64,000 bases of DNA from CAVQSS01 sp963746605 (GCA_963746605.1 CAVVCH010000051.1:1-64000); one strand, 5' to 3'; positions 1 through 8,175 are shown, counted from the first letter of the stretch. The notes: generated by a model from the sequence alone, not told the origin. Translations and numbers: made by a program.

Positions 1-112
1 AACTGTGGATCCTGGGGTGCATGGAATATCTGATCCCCAACGCTTCCAGCCAGCATTCAATCCGGTACATCACCCTACCGCGGTAGCCATCGATCGCCCC
101 GATCTGTTTCAT
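1..112 (-). CDS. possible N-terminal fragment of an unknown protein
   Basis: An open frame runs off the left edge on the minus strand, starting with ATG at 112 (MKQIGAIDGYRG...). Its ATG overlaps the TGA of an eleven-codon frame that starts at 150 behind a purine-rich stretch, so the true start could be at 150 with a frame break. Only about 37 codons are visible and I do not recognise the family. This could equally be noncoding. Confidence 0.25.
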   Translation of the reverse strand, partial: MKQIGAIDGYRGRVMYRIECWLEALGIRYSMHPRIHS

Positions 113-192
113 CCCGTTTTCTCAATTTTATCCAGCACCCCCATTCGTCCTCTCCTTTTTTGAAAAAAATTATAGGCAGAGCAAAAGGGCAT

Positions 193-239
193 TTGTTAGA
201 ATGGTATTATAAATTATAAAGTTCTAAAATTATAATTTT
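193..239 (+). promoter_or_regulatory. putative promoter and palindromic operator of the AbrB-RelE pair
   Basis: TTGTTA (193-198) and TATAAA (215-220) are separated by 16 bases. Just downstream, 226-239 is a perfect 14-base palindrome, AAAATTATAATTTT, lying between promoter and start codon, where an autoregulating antitoxin would bind. The region is very AT-rich, so chance matches are possible. Confidence 0.45.
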
Positions 240-265
240 TATAATGAAAAACAGGGGTGAATGAA

Positions 266-550
266 ATGCCTTTGATCAAAGTCAAAAAGAATTTCCAGAT
301 TACTATACCTACCGCTCTAAGAAAGGCTCTAAAAATTGCTGTTGGCGATTATTTGGAGGTTGAAAGACAAGATTGCGAGTTGATCTTAAAGCCGGTCAAG
401 CTGGTTCATCCCGACCAGGCTTATTTTTTCACGAAAGAGTGGCAGGAGTGTGAAGCGCGGGCGGACGAGGCAATTGCCAAGGGCGAGGTGTTAGGGCCGT
501 TTGACGACCTCAAGAAAGGCCTCAAAGCCCTGAAGACCGCTAAAATATGA
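266..550 (+). CDS. AbrB/MazE-family antitoxin
   Basis: A 94-residue protein with an N-terminal SpoVT-AbrB swapped-hairpin DNA-binding domain (about residues 3-45; pattern KVKKNFQITIP...LKIAVGDYLEVE) and a charged C-terminal tail that would contact the toxin. An upstream in-frame GTG at 257 exists, but the ATG at 266 has AGGGG eight bases before it and is the better start. It overlaps the downstream RelE-like toxin by four bases (ATGA), so the two are translationally coupled. Expected role: neutralise the toxin and repress the shared promoter. Family assignment is from sequence pattern. Confidence 0.85.
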   Translation: MPLIKVKKNFQITIPTALRKALKIAVGDYLEVERQDCELILKPVKLVHPDQAYFFTKEWQECEARADEAIAKGEVLGPFDDLKKGLKALKTAKI

Positions 551-804
551 AACTGGCCTTTACCAAACACTTTGTCCGGGATTATCGGAAGCTACTCCCC
601 GAAATCCAAAAAACCGTGGACAAACAGCTCGAATTACTATTATCAAGTCCCCAGCACCCCTCTTTGAATTTCAAGAAAATGCAGGACCCACGTAATATTT
701 GGGAATGCCGGGTCACCGCTGCCTATCGCTTTACCCTTCAAATTGAAAATGAGGTCTACTTTTTGAGAAAAGTAGGCACGCATGACATTTTGAATCATCC
801 CTGA
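547..804 (+). CDS. RelE/ParE-family toxin
   Basis: An 85-residue protein typical of RelE/ParE toxins in length and in its C-terminal pattern (IWECRVTAAYRF..., ending KVGTHDIL). This fold is usually a ribosome-dependent mRNA interferase (RelE) or a gyrase poison (ParE); the sequence alone does not decide which. The start ATG lies inside the stop of the AbrB-type antitoxin gene. The subgroup with a 'GTHDIL' ending is often annotated as a cytotoxin of the RelE family. Confidence 0.82.
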   Translation: MKLAFTKHFVRDYRKLLPEIQKTVDKQLELLLSSPQHPSLNFKKMQDPRNIWECRVTAAYRFTLQIENEVYFLRKVGTHDILNHP

Positions 805-867
805 TCAATCTTCAGCGCTTCCGTGCGTGGGGATCAGGCGAGGTGCCGGTCGGGACGACTTTGGTCC

Positions 868-2040
868 TCAGCCCGGCAGACCCAGACGGACCGGCTGCTC
901 AATGCGTTTTTTCTCGCGGACGATCGAGAGGGTCACGGTATCGCCGGCCTGATGTTGCTCCAGGGCGTTCAGCAGTTCATCGAAGGATGAAATCGGTTTG
1001 CCGTTCAGAGCGACGATGACATCGCCTACCACCAGATTGCCGTCCGGGGCGCGCTTAAAGGGTTGAATGCCCGCCTGGTGCGCCGGGCTGTCGGGGTACA
1101 CCCCGATCACCGCGACGCCCTTGGGCAGACCGAGCGCTTCCTGAAACGGCTTTCCCGCCGCCTGGATGCCCAGGGCCGGACGGATGAATTTTCCGTCCCG
1201 GATCAGGCGCGGCACGATGCGGTTCACTTCGTCCACGGGAATGGCGAAACCGATGCCGGCGGAGGCGCCCGACGGGCTGTAAATAGCGGTGTTGACCCCG
1301 ATCAGCCGGCCGGCGGAGTCCAGCAGCGGACCGCCCGAATTGCCGGGATTGATGGCGGCGTCGGTCTGAATCACGCCCCGGATCGATCGCTGGGTGGCCG
1401 ACTCGATTTCGCGGTTCAAGGCGCTGATGATGCCGCTGGTCAGCGTCTGGTCCAACCCGAAAGGGTTGCCGATGGCATAGACTTTTTGCCCGACTTGCAG
1501 CTCGCGGCTGCCTCCTACCAGGATGGGCTTGAGCTTCTCCTTGGGGGCATCGATCCGCAGTACCGCCAGGTCGCGGTCCGGGAAGGCGCCGACCAAAGCG
1601 GCCTTCCAGGTGGTCTGGTCGGCCAGCGTGACCCGCGCCGATTGGCCGCCCTGGATGACATGAAAATTGGTGACCACATTCCCGCGGTCGTCCCAGATGA
1701 AACCGCTCCCGGTGCCCCTCGGAATCTGCATAACGTCCAGGGTCAAAAAATTCCGGGCCAACTCGAGGGTGGTGATGTGCACCACCGAGGGAGAGACATT
1801 TTTAAATACCGCAATGTTATTCTGTTCGTCCTCGGCCAGCGAACCTCGGGCCGCCACCGTTCTGGGTACGGCTTCCGGTCGCGTCGAATCCTGCCGGCCG
1901 AACATCCCCTCCCACGGGCGAAACCACCAGAGGGCTGCCAAAATAAGAATAATCAGCAGCAGTCCGGTGCCGGCCGACCCTTGGGGGTTGCGGATTCGGA
2001 ACATCGCGTTCAGACCTTCTTTAGCTCTTGATGGATTCAT
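868..2040 (-). CDS. HtrA/DegP-like trypsin-type serine protease with one PDZ domain
   Basis: A 390-residue envelope protease. Residues about 24-42 form a hydrophobic signal anchor (GTGLLLIILILAALWWF), so the catalytic part should face the periplasm. The trypsin-like domain carries His127 (NFHV), Asp157 (DRDLAVL) and Ser235 (NPGNSGGP), a complete triad. A single PDZ domain occupies about residues 290-385. One PDZ and a membrane anchor resemble DegS or bacterial HtrA more than two-PDZ DegP. The ATG at 2040 is preceded by AAAGGA at good spacing. The gene stands alone between two toxin-antitoxin pairs. Likely role: degradation of misfolded envelope proteins or a regulated-proteolysis step. Confidence 0.93.
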   Translation of the reverse strand: MNPSRAKEGLNAMFRIRNPQGSAGTGLLLIILILAALWWFRPWEGMFGRQDSTRPEAVPRTVAARGSLAEDEQNNIAVFKNVSPSVVHITTLELARNFLTLDVMQIPRGTGSGFIWDDRGNVVTNFHVIQGGQSARVTLADQTTWKAALVGAFPDRDLAVLRIDAPKEKLKPILVGGSRELQVGQKVYAIGNPFGLDQTLTSGIISALNREIESATQRSIRGVIQTDAAINPGNSGGPLLDSAGRLIGVNTAIYSPSGASAGIGFAIPVDEVNRIVPRLIRDGKFIRPALGIQAAGKPFQEALGLPKGVAVIGVYPDSPAHQAGIQPFKRAPDGNLVVGDVIVALNGKPISSFDELLNALEQHQAGDTVTLSIVREKKRIEQPVRLGLPG

Positions 2041-2083
2041 GGAGGGTTCCTTTGGTCATCGCCTGGGCTTAGTGGCAGGAGGC

Positions 2084-2479
2084 CTATTTTATCCAGTTTG
2101 TCAACTTGAGTCCGTCGATTCTCTGAAAATGCATCTCGTTGTTGGTTACCAAAGTTAAGTTGTGGGTTAGGGCGCAAGCGGCAATCATCATGTCAAAATC
2201 ATCCAGACGGGTGCCCTTGATTTCCAGTTGGGCTTTGAGCCGGCCGAAGATTTCGGCTGTCTCCGTCCCCAGGGGGATGACTTCCAGAGTCTCTTCGATC
2301 TTTTTTACCTTGGCCAGGTTACCGGTAACTTGTTGCGATTTATAGGCGCCGTAATAAAGCTCCAGGCAGGTTACGATGCTGATCTGCAGCGGATCATTCA
2401 GGTGACGCCTCAAATTTTCCTGGAGAACGGGATGCCCTTTCAAGGAATAAATGATGATATCCGTATCCAGTAGATACAT
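2084..2479 (-). CDS. vapC: VapC-family PIN-domain ribonuclease toxin
   Basis: A 131-residue PIN-domain protein. The acidic metal-binding residues are visible: Asp5 (MYLLDTDI), Glu40 (CLELYYG) and Asp96 (DDFDMMIAA), followed by a VTNN motif near residue 112 matching the usual fourth position. VapC toxins cut specific RNAs, often initiator tRNA. The start codon overlaps the last base of the upstream antitoxin stop (TAATG), a typical coupled arrangement. Confidence 0.92.
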   Translation of the reverse strand: MYLLDTDIIIYSLKGHPVLQENLRRHLNDPLQISIVTCLELYYGAYKSQQVTGNLAKVKKIEETLEVIPLGTETAEIFGRLKAQLEIKGTRLDDFDMMIAACALTHNLTLVTNNEMHFQRIDGLKLTNWIK

Positions 2480-2751
2480 TACCAGCCCTTTCCCAGCTTT
2501 TGGGAATTCCGCCGGCTTTTTCTCAATTCCTTGATTATTTCTTCTGCCTTTCGGTCATCGGCCCAGGAGCCGGAAAGCTCCAGGAGCACTTGGGCGGGAG
2601 GCTTGGCGGTGCGGATTTTTTTGCGTTTGGCCAGGTATTCCTTGGCCAAGTAAAGAATCTGCTGGCTCAAGGAACGGTTTTCCTCATTGGCCATTTCCTT
2701 GATCTGGGCGTACAGGTCCTCGTCGATCCCTTTAATTTGCAGGTTGGACAT
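2479..2751 (-). CDS. VapB/FitA-like ribbon-helix-helix antitoxin
   Basis: A 90-residue protein. The first 45 residues fit an Arc/FitA-type ribbon-helix-helix fold (MSNLQIKGIDEDLYAQIKE, then SLSQQILYLAKEYL), followed by a basic, flexible C-terminal region that would wrap the toxin. AGGAGG lies nine bases before the ATG. It directly precedes the PIN toxin gene and overlaps it by one base. Expected role: bind VapC and repress the operon. Confidence 0.85.
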   Translation of the reverse strand: MSNLQIKGIDEDLYAQIKEMANEENRSLSQQILYLAKEYLAKRKKIRTAKPPAQVLLELSGSWADDRKAEEIIKELRKSRRNSQKLGKGW

Positions 2752-2777
2752 GAGGGGAAACCTCCTGGTTAATCATC

Positions 2778-3041
2778 ATGAAAAAAGATACCATCTTCAT
2801 GATCCATGTCAAGGACAAATTTTTAAAGGACAGGGCCGGCGTGGACCAATTCATCTCATGGATCACCTTTTGGGGGAAAGCCGCCGGGCCGGTTTTAAAT
2901 TTCCTTCTTGAGGCCGTTGAATTTCTGTTGGGGGAACGGAAAACCGAAGAGGCCGTTTATCTGGCCCGGCGGCACCATAATCTCCACCTGGCGGGCCGTA
3001 TCCATGAAGCCTTATTTGAGGATAGAGAAGAAAAGCCATGA
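2778..3041 (+). CDS. hypothetical small protein
   Basis: An 87-codon frame with codon use like surrounding genes (GCC, CTG, GGG, GAG rich) and a helical, amphipathic C-terminal half (KTEEAVYLARRHHNLHLAGR). I do not recognise a family. No clear ribosome-binding site is seen, and only 26 bases separate it from the divergent antitoxin start. Its 3' end overlaps the point where a minus-strand nucleotidyltransferase reading frame loses its similarity, which suggests that a rearrangement brought the two together. Confidence 0.4.
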   Translation: MKKDTIFMIHVKDKFLKDRAGVDQFISWITFWGKAAGPVLNFLLEAVEFLLGERKTEEAVYLARRHHNLHLAGRIHEALFEDREEKP

Positions 3042-3159
3042 GATCCAGGTCGGAACCGGCGTCGGCCTTACCTCGGCCATAGGACCCCAACAGGTTTACC
3101 CGACAGGGCTGTGACGCTGATACCAGGCGCCGGATAATTTCTCGGAGGGCCAACATCAT
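3031..3159 (-). pseudogene. 5' remnant of a MNT-type minimal nucleotidyltransferase
   Basis: From the ATG at 3159 the first 43 codons give a recognisable MNT/KNTase-like beginning: a helix, then GSYGRGKADAGSDLDLM, the GSxxRG...SDxDL signature of the nucleotidyltransferase fold. After about position 3031 the frame stays open to 2863 but the protein no longer resembles the family, and that stretch is read convincingly as a plus-strand gene instead. The rest of the domain and any HEPN partner are missing. A truncated gene is the simplest reading. Confidence 0.6.
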
Positions 3160-3204
3160 TCTATGCGCCCATACGATCTACTTTCACCTACTAATGGTTT
3201 AACA

Positions 3205-3306
3205 CTATAAGCTACCGCAGAATAACGATTTGCGTTTGAAATATGAAAGAAAAAGATGGACCACCCCGCCCTTGAACTTGAGAGGCATAGCTTCTTTTTT
3301 GGCCAT
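3205..3306 (-). CDS. possible 33-residue small protein
   Basis: A short frame in the 3160-3405 gap starts at ATG 3306 behind a G-rich stretch (AAGGGGGGGG) and ends with TAG at 3205. It begins MAKKEAMPLKFKGG and has a hydrophobic middle. No family is recognised. Apart from it I see nothing in this gap. Confidence 0.2.
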   Translation of the reverse strand: MAKKEAMPLKFKGGVVHLFLSYFKRKSLFCGSL

Positions 3307-3405
3307 AACCCCCCCTTGTCTTAGGCTAACTCAGAGCATACCACATTGTCCGATTTGTGGGGACTACCTCCCCTGGTAAAAAAACATACGAAATCTCGTG
3401 GTCAT

Positions 3406-4746
3406 CTATCCCAGCTTATATAAACGGACAACACCCGCATGACCCTGGATATCAATCAAGCCGATGTCAGTGACATTATATTCGCTGTCTTTAATGGCTC
3501 CCCAGACCACGTCGGACACCAACAGTTGGGAGTTGTATGTTTTATTGAGCTTTTCTATCCTCGAAGCGAGATTGACTACATCACCGATAATGGTGTATTC
3601 CTTTCTCTGCGATGATCCCACATGACCGGTGACCACCATCCCAGCGTGAATGCCTATCCCGACCCTGGTTTCGGCGATTCTCCCATTCGCTATTTCTTGA
3701 TCGAGTCGTGCAAGAATTTGCAGAGCGGAATCAACCGCGTTGCGGCAGTCGGCACCGGTGGAAATTGGCGCACCGAATATGGCCATGAAACCATCTCCGA
3801 GAAATTTATTGATGCTCCCACCATTTTTATTGATGATGTCGATCATGAAATCAAAGAGGACGTTTAAGAAATGGACGATTTCTCTCGGGGTCTTAGATTC
3901 GGCAAAAGATGTAAAGCCCCTGATGTCCAAAAACATCACACAGACAAAGCGTGTTTCGCTTCCAAGTTCCCCTTTTTGTTGAATTAACTTATCGACGACG
4001 ATAGGCGAAAGATGTTGCCCAAAAATATTGATTACCTGCTTTTTTTCTTCGACGGCTTGTAACGATCGCACGATCCCTTTTTTGATTTGTATAGAAACAA
4101 GTCCGGTTACCAAACCTACCAAGGCAATCAAAAAGCTTTTGGAGGCCTGCATAGCGTGATTATAAAAAAGGGAATACTCCGGGCTATATGACGAATGATG
4201 GATGACATAAAGGGAGATCCAAAAATATTGGGCAGCGGCAACGATTCCGGTAAATAGGGACAGAGTGAACATCAAACGCAAGGCGCTCAATGATATGAAA
4301 ATAAAATAAACAAAGACGATCGGGGTGACGAGGGTTTGTATGGAATCAAAAACATTAAAAGATAAATAGACCATGATAGTCGGGATGCTGATCTCAACCA
4401 GAGCATTCCCGAAACGTCGAGCCATGGGAAAGGTTTTCTTTTTCTTCAAAAAGCGAGTAAGCACGAGTGCGTAGAGTGATTCGTAAACAGCCAAACCGGC
4501 GAAGACGATGATCAGCCAGACATACATACTTTTATTGTGGAAGGTCTTGAGGGAGATGAATGGAAGTTTACTGCTCAAAAAAAGGCCGGCAAAAATAAAC
4601 CACAGGACCGCGAATAGGGATAATCCGCAGATCAGGAAGGCACGCATGCGGTCTGTGATCATTATTTCTCTGTCAAACTCGGCAGTAAAGCTGGATACAA
4701 AGTCCGGATTTATTTTTTCTCCCGGTGGGATTATTTTATTTTGCAT
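3406..4746 (-). CDS. membrane-bound class III adenylate/guanylate cyclase
   Basis: A 446-residue protein. The N-terminal half has about five to six hydrophobic segments (residues about 25-210) forming a membrane sensor-like domain. A linker helix leads to a C-terminal class III cyclase catalytic domain with the metal-binding FLDIRGFT motif, FLGDGFMAIFG, and the GIHAGMVVTGHVG...IGDVVNLASR signature. The frame is open upstream to 4941 but that start would be TTG; the ATG at 4746 follows AAGGA at good spacing and was chosen. Product (cAMP or cGMP) cannot be assigned from the sequence. It is monocistronic. Confidence 0.88.
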   Translation of the reverse strand: MQNKIIPPGEKINPDFVSSFTAEFDREIMITDRMRAFLICGLSLFAVLWFIFAGLFLSSKLPFISLKTFHNKSMYVWLIIVFAGLAVYESLYALVLTRFLKKKKTFPMARRFGNALVEISIPTIMVYLSFNVFDSIQTLVTPIVFVYFIFISLSALRLMFTLSLFTGIVAAAQYFWISLYVIHHSSYSPEYSLFYNHAMQASKSFLIALVGLVTGLVSIQIKKGIVRSLQAVEEKKQVINIFGQHLSPIVVDKLIQQKGELGSETRFVCVMFLDIRGFTSFAESKTPREIVHFLNVLFDFMIDIINKNGGSINKFLGDGFMAIFGAPISTGADCRNAVDSALQILARLDQEIANGRIAETRVGIGIHAGMVVTGHVGSSQRKEYTIIGDVVNLASRIEKLNKTYNSQLLVSDVVWGAIKDSEYNVTDIGLIDIQGHAGVVRLYKLG

Positions 4747-5272
4747 GATTTTTTTCCTTGGCAGACCGTTCATGTCCTCAGCACGGGAGACCATATTCGT
4801 TCCCTTAACCCTCTTCGATTGGATAGGGTAGATTGGAGGACCACCATCAACGATTTTAGACCCCCCGTTATTCTCCTGTAATAACAGGGTGCCTTTCTTA
4901 GAAAAGGCCTTTACGGCTCCGTAGAAGTCTTTGTTCCCCAAGTATAGGCATAGGCGAAGTTTTTTTGAGTGGTGGAAATAAGTTTAGATGAGAAGAGTAT
5001 AGGTCTTGCAAGGACCCAGTCAAGGAGAAAAAAGGAGGGCAAGTAAAGGGAAGAAGGTGGGGTTCAGTTTTCCTAACAATGTGTAATATCTCCTTACGAC
5101 CTGATAAGGATTAGTGTTTGAACTCTTGTCTTTTCTCAAAATAGCAGTTTTAACGCTTTCAGGAAGAAAGCAGCCCCTGGCCTACTATCCCCAGCCCTAC
5201 CCAACCCCACTCAATTCATCTCCTGCAAGACAGCCTTCGCCAGCTCCGCCATATCCTTCACCCCCTGGAGAT
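4747..5272. other. gap without a confident gene
   Basis: The stretch between NudC and the cyclase holds no recognised gene. The cyclase frame continues upstream to 4941 without a usable start. At 5213-5272 on the minus strand a short frame reads like the tail of a protein (GVKDMAELAKAVLQEMN, then stop), directly after the nudC stop and in another frame. It may be a leftover of a deleted gene or a displaced nudC end. The remainder is unremarkable. Confidence 0.4.
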
Positions 5273-6112
5273 TTAACCGCCCGGTTCCAATAGGTGCTTG
5301 CCCACAAACCAGTCGATGAGCTGCCGGGCGATGCTGATCTTGCCGGGAATCTTGGGCAGTTGGTCGGCAGTGAACCAGCGGGCGTCCATGATCTCTTCGC
5401 CGTCCACCCGGATCTCGCCGCCGGCGTAGCGGGCGGTGAAGCCGATCATCAGGGAGTCCGGGAAGGGCCAGGGCTGGCTGCCGAAATAGCGGATATCGGT
5501 GACCTCGATGCCGGTTTCTTCATAAACTTCACGGGCCACCGTTTCTTCCAGAGTTTCCCCCGGTTCGGCGAAGCCGGCCAGGACGCTGTAAAAATCCCCT
5601 TTGAAACGGGGGGAGCTGGCCAGCAGGCATTGGTTTTCCCGCTCCACCAGGACGATCACCGCCGGTGAAATCCTGGGAAAGCTCTGGTAGCCGCAAACGG
5701 GACATTCCCGGGTCGGCGGACCGGCCTTGGTTCTCATTTCGTTTCCGCAGCGCTTGCAGAACCGGGTCTTTTGCGACCAGTCGAGCAGATGGAGGGCCCG
5801 GAAGGCGATGGGGATAAAATCCGGGTCCAGCCGGCCGTGGAGCCCCCACAGATCCTGGAAACCCAGGCCGGACGGCAGGGCCGCCGCCTGATCGATCAGG
5901 ACGGCGCCATAGCAGGGTTTTCCCGCCAGGGACCCCAGATAGATTTCCCCATTGGAATGGATTCCCAGGTCGGCCAGGTTCCGGATCAACGGGACGGCGG
6001 GTTCCGGACCCTCGGCAGAAACGAGCAGTTTGCGCTTGGAAAATATAAACCACCAGGCCGGTTCCGTATATTCATTCGGCGGATCGGCCGAGATAATAAA
6101 TTGTTTTTTCAT
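5273..6112 (-). CDS. nudC: NADH pyrophosphatase NudC (NAD-capped RNA hydrolase)
   Basis: A 279-residue Nudix hydrolase of the NudC family, which cleaves NADH to NMNH and AMP and removes NAD caps from RNA. Visible features are an N-terminal NudC-like domain, a four-cysteine zinc ribbon (CKRCGNEM ... CPVCGYQ), the Nudix box starting GFAEPGETLEETVAREV and ending EETGIEV, and the NudC-specific SQPWPFP motif downstream. The frame is open to 6250 but would overlap the relE gene and cross a palindrome, so the ATG at 6112 (MKKQFIIS) is preferred. It has no strong ribosome-binding site. Confidence 0.9.
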   Translation of the reverse strand: MKKQFIISADPPNEYTEPAWWFIFSKRKLLVSAEGPEPAVPLIRNLADLGIHSNGEIYLGSLAGKPCYGAVLIDQAAALPSGLGFQDLWGLHGRLDPDFIPIAFRALHLLDWSQKTRFCKRCGNEMRTKAGPPTRECPVCGYQSFPRISPAVIVLVERENQCLLASSPRFKGDFYSVLAGFAEPGETLEETVAREVYEETGIEVTDIRYFGSQPWPFPDSLMIGFTARYAGGEIRVDGEEIMDARWFTADQLPKIPGKISIARQLIDWFVGKHLLEPGG

Positions 6113-6148
6113 AGTAACGGTGTTGGCGGTACCCAGGTCATAATGGCT

Positions 6149-6177
6149 AGCCAAAAATATTTGAGATATTTTTGGCT
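6149..6177. repeat. AGCCAAAAAT-type palindrome, copy 1
   Basis: Perfect 12-base arms AGCCAAAAATAT and ATATTTTTGGCT flank a five-base loop. It lies between the relE stop and the nudC start on the same strand. The same core, AGCCAAAAAT...ATTTTTGGCT, recurs at 27101, 40519 and 46943, each time next to a gene's 3' end. It could be a terminator, an mRNA-end stabiliser or a dispersed palindromic repeat. The GC pairs sit at the stem base and there is no clear U-tract. Confidence 0.85.
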
Positions 6178-6218
6178 GTAATAAAAAGCACGGCAACAGA
6201 TTTAATGATAGCCTTTTA

Positions 6219-6479
6219 TTAATGGCGATAGATGTCTTTGCGCTGGCCAATCTTCACTACCCAGACAGTCAGTTCCTGATCCTGAATAGAGTATAAAATT
6301 CGATATCGTCCTTGTCGGACCCGATACCTGTCTTGGCCGGTCAACTTTTCGCAACCTGATGGCCGGGGATCTTCGGCCAGCGTTTTGATCCGCTGAAGAA
6401 TCTTTTTCAGATCGCTTTTGGGTATTCCAGCAAAATCCTTCTCAACGGATTCCCGGAAGTAGAGCTTATAGGCGGCCAT
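6219..6479 (-). CDS. relE: RelE-family toxin
   Basis: An 86-residue RelE/ParE-superfamily toxin. The core pattern is typical of RelE (YRVRQGRYRILYSIQDQELTVWVVKIGQRKDIYR), with basic residues expected in mRNA cleavage on the ribosome. Its start lies 14 bases inside the upstream antitoxin gene, so the pair is translationally coupled. The palindrome at 6149 follows its stop. Confidence 0.92.
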   Translation of the reverse strand: MAAYKLYFRESVEKDFAGIPKSDLKKILQRIKTLAEDPRPSGCEKLTGQDRYRVRQGRYRILYSIQDQELTVWVVKIGQRKDIYRH

Positions 6480-6699
6480 CTTTTTTCAGTCTTTTAATCA
6501 GCTCCTCATAACCGATCAAAGGCTCGCCACCCCTTTCTTCAAACGCCGCCAGGTCCTCGGCATCCTCGGCCAGGGCTTCTCTAACGGCGCTGTTGACCAG
6601 CTCCGATACGGACGTAGATGTTTCGACGGCTTTCAGACGCAAGGCTTTATGTAGATCGGGTTCCAGATAGACTGTGGCCCGTTTGGCTTGAGTCGCCAT
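6466..6699 (-). CDS. ribbon-helix-helix antitoxin of the RelE toxin
   Basis: A 77-residue protein with a CopG/RelB-like ribbon-helix-helix N-terminus (KRATVYLEPDLHKALRLKAVE, then SVSELVNSAVREAL) and an acidic C-terminal tail (EDAEDLAAFEERGG) suited to binding a basic toxin. AGGAGG precedes the ATG. It overlaps relE and has its own strong promoter. Expected to autorepress that promoter. Confidence 0.85.
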   Translation of the reverse strand: MATQAKRATVYLEPDLHKALRLKAVETSTSVSELVNSAVREALAEDAEDLAAFEERGGEPLIGYEELIKRLKKDGRL

Positions 6700-6726
6700 G
6701 ATAGCACCTCCTGATGAGACTATAAC

Positions 6727-6755
6727 ACTTTAACACAATAACGTTTTAGCGTCAA
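6727..6755 (-). promoter_or_regulatory. sigma70-type promoter of the RelE toxin-antitoxin operon
   Basis: Reading the minus strand, TTGACG (6755-6750) and TAAAGT (6732-6727) are separated by 17 bases, about 30 bases upstream of the antitoxin ATG. A second possible -10, TATAGT, follows. Good match to the housekeeping consensus. Confidence 0.6.
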
Positions 6756-6887
6756 TTTTTTCAACCTCAGCACCAGAGAAAATCCGGTTCCTCGAACAGG
6801 GAATTCCCTGTCGGGGCACTCCCCCTGACGCTTTCTCGGGATTGGGTACTCTACGGACACCGGACCTTTTCTGACTCCACTATCTCC

Positions 6888-6916
6888 TTGACCCTCGGCC
6901 CGCGAGCTTTTATACT
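6888..6916 (+). promoter_or_regulatory. sigma70-type promoter of the D-Ala-D-Ala carboxypeptidase gene
   Basis: TTGACC (6888-6893) and TATACT (6911-6916) have an optimal 17-base spacer, 65 bases upstream of the carboxypeptidase start. Confidence 0.65.
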
Positions 6917-6981
6917 CGTTCTATTCTCACCCAGGGAATTTCTGGATAAATCCCAACAATTGAAACGGAGAAACGGAACTC

Positions 6982-8175
6982 ATGAAGAAATGGTTGGTGG
7001 TTGTTTTAATCGTCCTCTTCTCAGCCGGTCTGGCTCAGGCCCGAAAGGCTGCCCCCAAGAAAACTTCGAGCACCAAAAAACCTGCCCAGACCAAGGTTAT
7101 TGCAGCCCCGGAGGAACCCTATAAGGCTTTTATCGTTGTCGAGGCCCGCAGCGGGAAGGTCCTGGAGGGGGAGAATATCCACCTGAAAAGGGCCCCGGCC
7201 AGCGTCGTGAAACTCATGCTGGCGTGCGTGGTGATGGAAAAGCTGGCCAAAGGAGAGGTCAAGCTGACGGAACCGATAACGGTCACCCGGGAGGCTTCCA
7301 AAATGGGCGGCAGTCAGGTCTATCTGAAAGAAGGCGAGACCTTCACCCTGGAAGAAATGATGAAAGCTGTGATGGTGGCCTCGGGCAATGATGCCGCCTA
7401 TGCGGTGGCCGAACACCTGGCCGGGACCAAGGACGCCTTTGTCAAGCTGATGAATGAGAAGGCCAAGGCTTTGAATATGGTGGATACGGAATTCCATTCC
7501 GTTCATGGACTTCCGCCTTCCAAGGGGGAACCGGACGATCAAAGTTCCTGCAGCGACCTGGCCATCCTGGCCCGGGAGTTGGTTCGTTATCCGAAACTGC
7601 TCGAATGGACTTCCATCAAGACCGAAGGATTTCGAAACGGCCAGTTAATTATGAACAATCATAATAAGCTCCTGTTTAGGATGGCGGGGGTCGATGGGCT
7701 GAAGACCGGCTATTACCGGGAAACCGGTTTCAATGTAGTGGCTACGGCGTTGAAAAATGATTTACGCTTTATCGTGGTGGTCCTGGGAAGTCCCAAGGCC
7801 AGGACGCGGGATGAACTGGCCCTGGAGAAATTCAAAAAGGCCTTCGCCCAATATAAAACGGTAAGTGTTGTGAAAAAGGGGGAAGAGGTTAATAAGGAAG
7901 TCACCCTGACGGAGGCCAAAATCGGGAAGATAAAAGGGGTAGCCGGTGCGGACTTCCTCTTCCCCGTCCCCAATGATCAGAAAGAACCCTTCAAGAAGGA
8001 ACCGATCCTGACGGAGAAGGTCAAAGGGGAAATTAAACAAGGACAGAAGCTTGGGGAACTGGTTATAAAATTGGATAATCAGGTTGTGGGCAAAGTGGAC
8101 GTCGTCTCCCCGGTATCCGTTCCCAAAGCCAATTTTTTCACCATCCTGATCCGGAAACTGGGTATCAATATCTAA
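6982..8175 (+). CDS. D-alanyl-D-alanine carboxypeptidase (PBP5/DacF type)
   Basis: A 397-residue secreted penicillin-binding protein that trims the terminal D-Ala from peptidoglycan stem peptides. A signal peptide spans residues 1-20 (cleavage near AQA), followed by a lysine/proline/alanine-rich linker. The peptidase S11 motifs are complete: Ser74-x-x-Lys77 (ASVVK), Ser134-Gly-Asn136 and Lys241-Thr-Gly243. A C-terminal beta-sandwich (about residues 285-385) and a hydrophobic end match PBP5-type membrane association. It has its own promoter. The gene symbol is withheld because dacA, dacC, dacD and dacF cannot be told apart. Confidence 0.93.
   Translation: MKKWLVVVLIVLFSAGLAQARKAAPKKTSSTKKPAQTKVIAAPEEPYKAFIVVEARSGKVLEGENIHLKRAPASVVKLMLACVVMEKLAKGEVKLTEPITVTREASKMGGSQVYLKEGETFTLEEMMKAVMVASGNDAAYAVAEHLAGTKDAFVKLMNEKAKALNMVDTEFHSVHGLPPSKGEPDDQSSCSDLAILARELVRYPKLLEWTSIKTEGFRNGQLIMNNHNKLLFRMAGVDGLKTGYYRETGFNVVATALKNDLRFIVVVLGSPKARTRDELALEKFKKAFAQYKTVSVVKKGEEVNKEVTLTEAKIGKIKGVAGADFLFPVPNDQKEPFKKEPILTEKVKGEIKQGQKLGELVIKLDNQVVGKVDVVSPVSVPKANFFTILIRKLGINI

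Noticed and set aside
1063..2031. 322-residue plus-strand reading frame opposite the HtrA gene
   Set aside because: It is a shadow of the well conserved protease on the other strand, with no domain pattern of its own.
6113..6250. 46-codon N-terminal extension of NudC
   Set aside because: It would overlap relE and read through a palindrome; the family start fits MKKQFIIS at 6112.
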